This document shows positions 1 through 9,234 of a stretch of DNA of 41,267 bases, one piece after another. The DNA comes from Chloroflexota bacterium. Its GTDB lineage: Bacteria; Chloroflexota; Limnocylindria; P2-11E. Where the stretch lies: NCBI GenBank assembly GCA_028876375.1, contig JAGWSB010000013.1, positions 1 to 41,267 of the forward strand, in the 5' to 3' direction. The notes under the pieces were generated by a model. It was not told where the DNA came from. It did not search any database and saw nothing but the letters and a program-made list of their open reading frames with translations. Positions within the stretch are counted from its first letter, which is position 1. Each line of letters starts with the position of its first letter. A program made the translations under genes and the position numbers.

Positions 1-857
1 CCGCCACGGCGTTCAGCGTCCCCGCGCTCGGCGCCCTGATCCCCGAGCTCGTTCCGGAGGATGTCCTCATCCCCGGCAACGCGCTACGCGGTCTCTCGCG
101 TCAGTTCGCCTCGACGGCGGGGCCGATCCTCAGCGGGATCCTCGTCTCCCTCGGCACGCCGGCGACGGCCTTCGCGTTCGACGCGGCCACCTTCTTCGTC
201 TCGGCCGCGCTCGTCGCGGCGACCATCCCTCGGCCGCTGGGCGGGAGGACGCGGACCTCGGTGCTGTCCGAGATCCGCGGAGGCTTCGCCTTCGTGTTCT
301 CGGTCCAGTGGCTCTGGGTCACCATCTTCGGCTTCGCCGTGGTGAACATGGCATCCATCGCGGCGACCATCGTCGCGCTCCCCATCCTCGTCGCGACGGT
401 CATCGGCGGCGGGGCGGCGGCGTACGGCCTCGTCGTCGCGTCGACGGGGATCGGCCAAGCCATCGGAGCCGTTCTCCTCAGCCAGTTCCGCATACGGCGC
501 GCGGGCCTCGCTATGTACGCCTCGACGATCGTCTCCGGCGTCGCGCTCTTTGGATACGGCCTGATCCCGAGCCTCCCGGGGGCCATCGCGGCGAGCCTGG
601 TGCTGGGCATCTCGTACGCGTGGTTCGGCATCCTCTGGCAGAGCGCGCTGCAGAAGCACGTGCAGCGCGAGCTCCTCGGACGCGTCACGAGCGTCGACTG
701 GTTCGGCGGGACGCTCCTCGCGCCGGTCGCCCCGGTGATCGCGGCCTTCGTCATCCAGTCCGCGGGCGCGCCCATGCTCTTCATCGCTGCCGGCGTGGTC
801 GTCATCGCCTTCGCCCTGGGCGGTCTCCTGTCCCCCTCGGTCCGCGCGCTGGAGTGA
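1..857 (+). CDS. MFS transporter, EntS-like exporter family (5' partial)
   Basis: The frame is open from base 3 of the window, so the N-terminal part of the gene lies outside; 284 residues are visible. The product is a polytopic membrane protein. A cytoplasmic-loop segment with PGNALRGLSRQFASTAGP matches the central loop of MFS exporters of the EntS/MFS_3 type, followed by about six hydrophobic helices (for example around FGFAVVNMASIAATIVALPIL and the C-terminal GVVVIAFALGGLL). Such proteins export small molecules or drugs by proton antiport; the substrate cannot be told from the sequence. An ATG at 261 exists, but homology clearly begins upstream of it. The gene ends 55 bp before the convergent HAD hydrolase, and I see no clear terminator between them. 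Family assignment is secure, substrate unknown. Confidence 0.85.
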   Translation, partial: ATAFSVPALGALIPELVPEDVLIPGNALRGLSRQFASTAGPILSGILVSLGTPATAFAFDAATFFVSAALVAATIPRPLGGRTRTSVLSEIRGGFAFVFSVQWLWVTIFGFAVVNMASIAATIVALPILVATVIGGGAAAYGLVVASTGIGQAIGAVLLSQFRIRRAGLAMYASTIVSGVALFGYGLIPSLPGAIAASLVLGISYAWFGILWQSALQKHVQRELLGRVTSVDWFGGTLLAPVAPVIAAFVIQSAGAPMLFIAAGVVVIAFALGGLLSPSVRALE

Positions 858-912
858 CGAGAAGATCCGCTCAAGGCCCAGCGCCGCAGCGGTGAGAGCT
901 ACGGCCATCTAC

Positions 913-1551
913 TCACTTGACCGGGACACGCTGGGGGCCTTGCCGCCGCGCCCCGAGCGCCGACCGGAGAGCCGCGACCGTGCGGAGGGCGTCTCCTGAC
1001 GAAGCCGTTCCGCCGAAGTCCACGAGGATCGCGTCGAAGCCGAGCGCCGCCGCGGCCTCGACGTTGACCGCGCGGTCGTCGACGAAGACGACGTCGCCGG
1101 CCGCGAGGCCGGTCTGCTCGAGGAACGCGAGGTAGATCTCGCGCTGCGGCTTGCGCGAGCGCACCGCGCCGCTGATCGTCCAGTAGTCGACGCGCGCGTC
1201 GATGCCGTGCGCACGCCGAGCGGCGAGCGACCACTCGACGATGTCGTTCGAGATACAGCCGACGACGACGCCCTGCGCTCGCAGCTCGTCGATGAGCGCG
1301 GCGACCCCCGGCGTGACCTCCAGTCCCCGGACGTAGGTCGCGTCGAGCTCGGCCGCGTCGCCCGCGACGCCGAGCTGGGTCCACAGCTCCGCGGACGTCG
1401 CCTCTCCGAGCGACGCGCGACGGTACGCGACCCGGATGTCGTCGTCGGAGAGAGTGCTGCCACGAGCCCGCGCGAACGGCACGAGGATGTCCCTGACGTC
1501 GTCGCCCGAGCGATAGAGGACGCCCATCGCGTCAAAGGCGACGGCACGCAC
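913..1551 (-). CDS. HAD-superfamily hydrolase (subfamily IA)
   Basis: The 212-residue protein starts at a GTG (1549-1551). It carries the haloacid dehalogenase motifs in order: motif I FDAMGVLY near residue 7 (the nucleophile Asp is kept, the second Asp is Met-Gly shifted as in many subfamily IA members), motif II CISND near residue 99, a Lys in SRKPQREIY as motif III, and motif IV VVFVDDRAVNVEAA. The alpha-helical cap lies between motifs I and II. These enzymes remove phosphate or halide from small metabolites; the substrate is unknown. It is divergent from the GNAT remnant at 1558 and convergent with the MFS gene, so it is probably transcribed alone. Confidence 0.85.
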   Translation of the reverse strand: MRAVAFDAMGVLYRSGDDVRDILVPFARARGSTLSDDDIRVAYRRASLGEATSAELWTQLGVAGDAAELDATYVRGLEVTPGVAALIDELRAQGVVVGCISNDIVEWSLAARRAHGIDARVDYWTISGAVRSRKPQREIYLAFLEQTGLAAGDVVFVDDRAVNVEAAAALGFDAILVDFGGTASSGDALRTVAALRSALGARRQGPQRVPVK

Positions 1552-1557
1552 CGGCGA

Positions 1558-1700
1558 ATGCTAGGCGCCCATCCTTTCCGCGGCGTGTTCGCGCCGATCC
1601 TCGAGGGAGCGAAGGTCACACTGCGCCCGCCGTGCGACGAGGACGCGGCCAAGCGCGTCGAGTGGTCCGCGGACGCGGAGGTCACGCGGGCGATCGCCCT
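1558..1700 (+). pseudogene. N-terminal remnant of a GNAT acetyltransferase (RimJ/RimL type)
   Basis: Starting at an ATG at 1558, the plus strand reads about 45 residues with the typical start of the Acetyltransf_3 family: LEGAKVTLRPPCDEDAAKR then VEWSADAEVTRAI, matching the family pattern of a LxGxxVxLRP strand, an acidic ED, and W..D.EV. The match stops at about 1690-1700, exactly where the stop codon of the peptidase on the other strand lies (1699-1701). The frame stays open beyond this point only because it is antisense to the GC-rich peptidase gene. The acetyl-CoA-binding motif is absent. I read this as a gene cut by a deletion or rearrangement whose join is next to the peptidase stop. 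Confidence 0.55.
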
Positions 1701-3039
1701 ACGCGAGGACCTCGCGCGCGGCGCTCTCCCACAGCTCGACCATCAGCCCGAGGGACGCCTGGTCGATGCGCTCGTTGCGGCCGTGGAACATCTGCATGAA
1801 CTCGTCGAACGCGACGCGCTCGCTGAACAGGCCGTAGCCGTACGCCGTCGTCCCCTTCCGGCGGAAGAAGCGCGCGTCGGTGGCGCCCATGACCATGAAC
1901 GGGACGACGCGCGAGCCGGGGACGAGCCGCATCGTCGCGCGCGCGAGCGCGTCCCACAGCGCGCCCTGGGCCGGAGACGCGGTCGCGACGTTGTCGCCCT
2001 CCGCCGCGATGTCGAGTCGCGGCCACAGGTCGCCCAGGGCCTCGCGCAGCATCGCGCGCACGCTCTCCCCGTCCTGTTCGGGCAGCGTCCGGATGTCGAC
2101 GTCGACCTGCGCGGACTCGGCGACGACGTTGACCTTGTTCCCGCCGCGGACGATGTTCGGCGAGAAGGTCGTGTGCGTGAGCGCGTGGAGCGTCCGCGCG
2201 ATCCCGAGGGGCATCGCCTCGAGGCGGCGCTCCAGGCGCCGCGGGTCCTCGAGCTCGGCCCGCTCGGCGCCGTCGACGCCGAGCGACGCGACGAACGCGC
2301 ACCACAGCGGATGGAGGTCCGCCGGCGGGCGGTAACGCCCGATCCGCGCGATGACCTCGCCGATGGAGACGACCGCGTTCTCGGTCCGATACGGCATCGA
2401 GCCGTGCCCCGGGACGCCGCTCGCGCGCAGCCGCGTCCAGTGCGAGCCCTTCTCCGCCGCGGCGATGGGCAGGACGACGCCGCTGCCGAGCGGAAGGCGC
2501 GTCCCGCCGAACTCGGTGACGAGGAGGTCGCAGCCGACGGCGTCCCAGTGCTCGTTCACCATCCACTCGGCGCCGTACGTCCCCATCGCCTCCTCGTCGG
2601 CGACGGCGAAGTAGATGAACGTGCCGCGGGGTCGCCACCCACTTCGCATCATTCGCTTGGTCGCGACGGCCATCGACGCCGTGATGCCGAGCATGTCGAT
2701 GGCCCCGCGCCCCCAGACCTCGCCGTCGACGACCTCGCCGCCGAAGGGGTCGTGCGACCAGCCCTCCGCCTCGGCCGGCACGACGTCGGTGTGGCCCATG
2801 AGGCAGAGCGTCGGCGCTTTGCGGTCGCGGCCCTCGACGCGAAGGACGAGGCTGGTGCGGCCCGGGACGGGCTCGTAGCGGCGCATCTCCGCGCCGGGCG
2901 CGGCGAGGTACGAGGCGAGCGTCTCGGCGCTGCGCGCCTCGTGGCCCGAGCCCTCGCTGCCCTCGTTCACGCAGCGGTTGCGGATGAGCTGCTGGAGGAG
3001 CTCGGTCGTCTCGCCGACCGCGTCGCCGCTCGCGCTCAC
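1699..3039 (-). CDS. M20 family metallopeptidase (ArgE/DapE/CPG2-like)
   Basis: Predicted 446 residues from a GTG at 3039 that overlaps the TGA of the upstream lyase gene in the four bases GTGA (3036-3039), so translation is probably coupled. Zinc-site motifs are visible: GHTDVVP with the first His/Asp, WGRGAIDM with the bridging Asp, ADEEAMGT with the catalytic Glu pair, and a C-terminal MFHGRNER with the last His. The lid domain is present (GSHWTRLRASGVPGHGSMP and FSPNIVRGGNKVNVV). Members hydrolyse amide bonds of N-acyl amino acids or dipeptides. Coupling to an aspartase-like lyase suggests amino-acid catabolism, which is an inference. Its C-terminus is intact although the sequence just beyond it holds a truncated gene. 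Confidence 0.9.
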   Translation of the reverse strand: MSASGDAVGETTELLQQLIRNRCVNEGSEGSGHEARSAETLASYLAAPGAEMRRYEPVPGRTSLVLRVEGRDRKAPTLCLMGHTDVVPAEAEGWSHDPFGGEVVDGEVWGRGAIDMLGITASMAVATKRMMRSGWRPRGTFIYFAVADEEAMGTYGAEWMVNEHWDAVGCDLLVTEFGGTRLPLGSGVVLPIAAAEKGSHWTRLRASGVPGHGSMPYRTENAVVSIGEVIARIGRYRPPADLHPLWCAFVASLGVDGAERAELEDPRRLERRLEAMPLGIARTLHALTHTTFSPNIVRGGNKVNVVAESAQVDVDIRTLPEQDGESVRAMLREALGDLWPRLDIAAEGDNVATASPAQGALWDALARATMRLVPGSRVVPFMVMGATDARFFRRKGTTAYGYGLFSERVAFDEFMQMFHGRNERIDQASLGLMVELWESAAREVLA

Positions 3040-4439
3040 TCCATCACGCCTCCGCGGGTCATGGGCAGCGGGTCGAGCACGCGGCGCAGGTCCGCCTCGG
3101 GCATCACCTTCTCCTCGAGCGCGACGTCGAGGAGCGGACGGCGCTCCGCGAGGGCGCGCTTCGCGAGCGCGGCGGCGCGCGCGTAGCCGATGTGCGGCGA
3201 GAGCGCCGTCACGATGAGCGACGGGCTCGCGTCCACCAGCTCCTTGGCGCGCGCCTCGTCGACGCGCAGGCCCTCGATCGTCCGCGTCCGCAGCTGACGC
3301 ACGGCGTTGGTGAGGATGGTGGCCGAGAAGCAGACGGCGAAGTTGACCTCGGGCATCATCACGTTCAGCTCGAGCTGCCCCGCCTGCGCCGCGAGCATGA
3401 CCGCGGTGTCGTTCCCCACCACCTGGAAGCAGACCTGATCGACCATCTCCGCGATGGCCGGGTTGATCTTCCCCGGCATGATCGACGAGCCCGGCTGGAC
3501 CGCGGGGATGACGAGCTCGCCGAAGCCCGTCCGCGGCCCCGACACGAGCAGGCGGATGTCGTTGCACAGCTGGATGAGCTCGATCGACGCCGTGCGCATC
3601 CCGCTCGACACACGGACGAAAGGCGCCATCGACTGCATGGCCTGGAAGAGGTCTTTCGCCGGCACGATCGGCTCGCCGTACCACTGCGCGAGGTGCCGGC
3701 ACACGCGCTCGCGGAAACGCGGATCAGCGTTGAGGCCGGTCCCCGCCGCGGTCCCGCCGATCCCCAGCTCGCACAGCTCCCCGCGCGCGGCGCGCAGCCG
3801 GGCCGCGGCCGAGCGGATGCGGCCGGCCCAGCCGCCGATCTCCTGGCCGAAGGTGATGGGCACCGCATCCTGGAGGTGAGTGCGGCCGGGCTTCACGACG
3901 TCGCGCAGCTCGGAGGATCTCTCCGCGAGCGCGTCCGCCAGGCGGTCGAGCTCGGCCGCGAGGTCCTTGGTCAGCTCGAGGTGCGCGAGCCGCATCGCGG
4001 TCGGGGTCACGTCGTTCGTCGACTGCGCCATGTTGACGTGGTCGTTCGGGCCGACCTTCGTGTAGCTACCGAGCGCGCCGCCGAGCTTCCGGTCGGCGAG
4101 GTTGGCGATGACCTCGTTCGCGTTCATGTGGAACGACACGCCGGCGCCGGCCTGGAACGCGTCGATGACGAACTGGTCGTGGTGCTTCCCGCCGAGGATC
4201 TCGTCGCAGGCCCACACGATCGCGTCGCGCCGCTCCCCCGTCAGCCTCCCGGCCTCGGCGTTGGCGAGCGCCGCGGCCTTCTTGACGGCGACGATGCCGC
4301 GGATGAACGCGGGGAACGCGCGATAGCCGCTGATCGGGTAGTTCTCGACGCCGCGCTGCGTCTGAGCCCCGTACAGCGCGTCCGCCGGGACGTGCACCTC
4401 GCCGAGGGTGTCCTTCTCGATCCGTTCGCTGCTCGTCAT
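3036..4439 (-). CDS. aspA: Aspartate ammonia-lyase / class II fumarase family lyase
   Basis: The protein has 467 residues, the usual length for aspartase or class II fumarase, starting at ATG 4439. The N-terminus RIEKDTLGEVHVPADALYG, the middle block GPNDHVNMAQSTNDVTPTA and the signature GSSIMPGKINPAIAEM are all present. Following residues (CFQVVGNDTAVMLAAQAGQ then LELNVMMP) resemble aspartases more than fumarases, which normally show GNH and GxFELN variants there. The reaction would be L-aspartate to fumarate plus ammonia, in the cytoplasm as a homotetramer. Fumarase activity cannot be excluded. It is first in a two-gene unit with the M20 peptidase and is divergent from korA, sharing the 84-bp region 4440-4523. 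Confidence 0.85.
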   Translation of the reverse strand: MTSSERIEKDTLGEVHVPADALYGAQTQRGVENYPISGYRAFPAFIRGIVAVKKAAALANAEAGRLTGERRDAIVWACDEILGGKHHDQFVIDAFQAGAGVSFHMNANEVIANLADRKLGGALGSYTKVGPNDHVNMAQSTNDVTPTAMRLAHLELTKDLAAELDRLADALAERSSELRDVVKPGRTHLQDAVPITFGQEIGGWAGRIRSAAARLRAARGELCELGIGGTAAGTGLNADPRFRERVCRHLAQWYGEPIVPAKDLFQAMQSMAPFVRVSSGMRTASIELIQLCNDIRLLVSGPRTGFGELVIPAVQPGSSIMPGKINPAIAEMVDQVCFQVVGNDTAVMLAAQAGQLELNVMMPEVNFAVCFSATILTNAVRQLRTRTIEGLRVDEARAKELVDASPSLIVTALSPHIGYARAAALAKRALAERRPLLDVALEEKVMPEADLRRVLDPLPMTRGGVME

Positions 4440-4523
4440 GCGTCCCCTGTAGCCGTCGTGATCCGTTCGGTCCATCGCACGCGATCGAACGGCTCTGCGC
4501 ACGTAGAATAGGTTCTGGAACAG
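4440..4523. promoter_or_regulatory. Divergent intergenic region between aspA and korA
   Basis: This 84-bp stretch is one of the few real intergenic gaps and must hold promoters for both directions. A TAGAAT hexamer at 4504-4509 could be a -10 box for korA, placing transcription start about 8-10 nt before the ATG at 4524; no convincing -35 hexamer lies 16-18 nt upstream. A short GGAA at 4518-4521 is the only ribosome-binding-like sequence, so korA could have a very short leader. This is a weak prediction. Confidence 0.3.
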
Positions 4524-7401
<2,878 letters not shown>

Positions 7402-7409
7402 TCCGCGCG

Positions 7410-7784
7410 GTGCGCCTCGACCACGTCGTCATCACCGTCTCCGACCCCGCTCGATCCGACGCCTTCTACCGCGACGTCCTCGGCGCGGAGGTGCGCGATC
7501 TCTCCCGCGGGCGGCACGCCTACCGCTTCGGCGACCAGCAGCTGAACGTCCACATGCCCGGATCGACGCCGGAGCCCGTCGCGCGCGTCCGCATCCAGCC
7601 CGGCAACAGCGACCTGTGCTTCCTGTGGGATGGGCCCATCGATGGGGCCGTTCGGCACCTCCGGGAGCACGGCGTGGCCATCGAGCTCGGGCCGGTGGAG
7701 CGGACGGGCGCCCGCGGCAACGGCACCAGCGTCTACTTCCGCGACCCCGACGGCTCCCTCCTCGAATTCATCAGCTACGCCTGA
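7410..7784 (+). CDS. VOC superfamily protein (glyoxalase/dioxygenase fold)
   Basis: This 124-residue protein starts at a GTG and has the paired beta-alpha-beta-beta-beta units of the vicinal oxygen chelate fold. Candidate metal ligands are His5 (LDHVVITVSD), the His in QQLNVHMPG and the Glu near the C-terminus in DGSLLEFISY. The DPDGSLLEF ending is the common signature of the glyoxalase I/fosfomycin-resistance group. No substrate can be assigned. It follows korB closely and is probably read from the same transcript. Confidence 0.85.
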   Translation: MRLDHVVITVSDPARSDAFYRDVLGAEVRDLSRGRHAYRFGDQQLNVHMPGSTPEPVARVRIQPGNSDLCFLWDGPIDGAVRHLREHGVAIELGPVERTGARGNGTSVYFRDPDGSLLEFISYA

Positions 7785-7898
7785 GCCGCTCGGCGGCGGG
7801 ACTATTCCCGCTCACCGCGGCGTTGTAGAGAGCGCAGACGAAACGGGCACGCCGCGTGCGGCCCGCGACAGAGCGGCACAGAGGAGGTACGCGGAGAG
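7785..7898. other. Short intergenic gap with small stem-loop
   Basis: This 114-bp gap between the VOC and DoxX genes contains a perfect 6-bp stem GCGGGA/TCCCGC with a 4-base loop at 7796-7811. It lacks a following T-run, so I do not call it a terminator. A ribosome-binding site AGGAGG lies about 10-15 nt before the ATG at 7899, with a further GGAGAG directly ahead of it. No gene is seen here. Confidence 0.35.
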
Positions 7899-8498
7899 AT
7901 GAACGAGATCCAGCGCGGCCAGGTCATCGTGATGGAGGACCCGTCCTTCTGGCGGACGCTCACGAGCGACACGCGGTGGGCGTGGGTGTGGCTCCCCCTC
8001 CGCCTCTACCTCGCGTACACGTTCATCGAGTCCGGGACCGCGAAGCTCACGAACCCGGCGTGGATGCAGACGGGGACCGCGCTTCGCGGCTTCTGGCAGA
8101 ACGCGGTGGCCATCGGCGCGCATCCCGTCATCACCTACGACTGGTACCGCTCCTTCATCCAGGGGATGCTCGGCGCGCAGGCGTACGTGTGGTTCGCCAA
8201 GGTCGTCGCCGTCGGCGAAACGACGGTCGGCATCGCGCTCCTCCTCGGAGCGTTCACCGGCATCGCCGCGTTCACCGGCGGATTCCTCAGCTGGAACTTC
8301 ATCATGGCCGGGACGGCGTCGGTCAACGCGCTCGTCTTCGCCATCGCTACCTGGCTCGTGCTGGCATGGAAGACCGCGGGCTGGATCGGCGTCGACCGCT
8401 GGCTGCTGCCGGCGCTCGGGACGCCGTGGCACCGCGGCCATCTCGCCCGGACGCGGATGGCGCACGAACAGGAGCGCGAGGAGCGCCTCGCGGGCTGA
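7899..8498 (+). CDS. DoxX-family integral membrane protein
   Basis: The 199-residue protein has four predicted membrane segments: one around WVWLPLRLYLAYTFIESG, a second in AYVWFAKVVAVGETTVGIAL, a third in FTGIAAFTGGFLSWNFIMAG and a fourth in NALVFAIATWLVLAWK. The first segment followed by SGTAKLTNPAW (the family R..Y..F...G..K pattern) marks the DoxX/DoxD group, whose best-known member is the small subunit of archaeal thiosulfate:quinone oxidoreductase. Most bacterial members have no proven function. The C-terminal tail is charged and cytoplasmic. It lies 37 bp before the response regulator and may be co-transcribed with it. Confidence 0.85.
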   Translation: MNEIQRGQVIVMEDPSFWRTLTSDTRWAWVWLPLRLYLAYTFIESGTAKLTNPAWMQTGTALRGFWQNAVAIGAHPVITYDWYRSFIQGMLGAQAYVWFAKVVAVGETTVGIALLLGAFTGIAAFTGGFLSWNFIMAGTASVNALVFAIATWLVLAWKTAGWIGVDRWLLPALGTPWHRGHLARTRMAHEQEREERLAG

Positions 8499-8535
8499 CG
8501 TACTCTCCACGGCCGAGACCGTGAACGGAGAGCAC

Positions 8536-9234
8536 ATGGCCACGCCGACCGCGCCCATCCGCCTCGCCATCGTCGAGGACGAGCACCTGTACCGCGACCT
8601 CCTGCGCACCGTCCTCCAGCTCGACACGCAGCTCGAGGTCGTCGGTGACTACGCGACGGCGCAAGAGGCGCTCGACGAGGTCCCGCGCGTCTCCCCCGGC
8701 GTCGCGCTCCTCGACATCGAGCTCGGTGGGTCGATGAACGGCGTGCAGCTCGGCCTGCTGCTGCGCGAGAAGCTCCCGGACCTCGGCATCGTCCTTCTCT
8801 CGAACGTCCGCGCGCCCCGCCTCCTCGCGTCGATCCCGCAGGCGCAGGTATCGGGCTGGTCGTACCTGCTGAAGAAGTCGGTCCGCGACGCGCGCGTCCT
8901 CCGCCGCGCGATCGACGGCGCGGGCATGGGCCTCGTCACCCTCGACCCCAGCCTCGTCGCGGGACGCCACCCGCGCGACCACGGCGCGCTCTCCGCGGTG
9001 ACGCCGCGCCAGCTGGAGATCCTCTCCCTCGTCGCCGAGGGCTGGTCCAACGACGCGATCGCGCAGCGGCTCGGGCTGTCGGTGAAGACCGTCGAGAACC
9101 AGCTCACGCTCACGTACGGGGAGCTGGGCCTCGACCGCGACAAGGACCCGGTACACCCGCGCGTGAAGGCCGTGCTCCTCTACCTCGCCGAGACGAGGGA
9201 GACGACGCCGCTAGTCGATCCGCCCCAGGGGTAG
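8536..9234 (+). CDS. Response regulator, NarL/LuxR type
   Basis: I chose ATG 8536 over the GTG at 8521 because GGAG at 8525-8528 is correctly spaced; this gives 232 residues. The receiver domain has the acidic pair in LAIVEDEHLYRDLL, the phospho-acceptor Asp in VALLDIELGG, the Ser in VLLSNVRAP and the conserved Lys in SYLLKKSVRDA. The C-terminal LuxR-type helix-turn-helix is clear: LSAVTPRQLEILSLVAEG then SNDAIAQRLGLSVKTVENQL. It is a DNA-binding transcription factor controlled by phosphorylation, and its likely partner is the convergent double histidine kinase whose 3' end it overlaps by 24 bp (9211-9234). Target genes are unknown. Confidence 0.9.
   Translation: MATPTAPIRLAIVEDEHLYRDLLRTVLQLDTQLEVVGDYATAQEALDEVPRVSPGVALLDIELGGSMNGVQLGLLLREKLPDLGIVLLSNVRAPRLLASIPQAQVSGWSYLLKKSVRDARVLRRAIDGAGMGLVTLDPSLVAGRHPRDHGALSAVTPRQLEILSLVAEGWSNDAIAQRLGLSVKTVENQLTLTYGELGLDRDKDPVHPRVKAVLLYLAETRETTPLVDPPQG

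Noticed and set aside
1207-3186. Long plus-strand open frame over the HAD and peptidase genes as one protein
   Set aside because: Only about 45 codons (1558-1700) look like a real protein; the rest is antisense to real genes.
7796-7811. Stem-loop after the VOC gene as an intrinsic terminator
   Set aside because: The stem is only 6 bp and no T-run follows, so termination cannot be supported.
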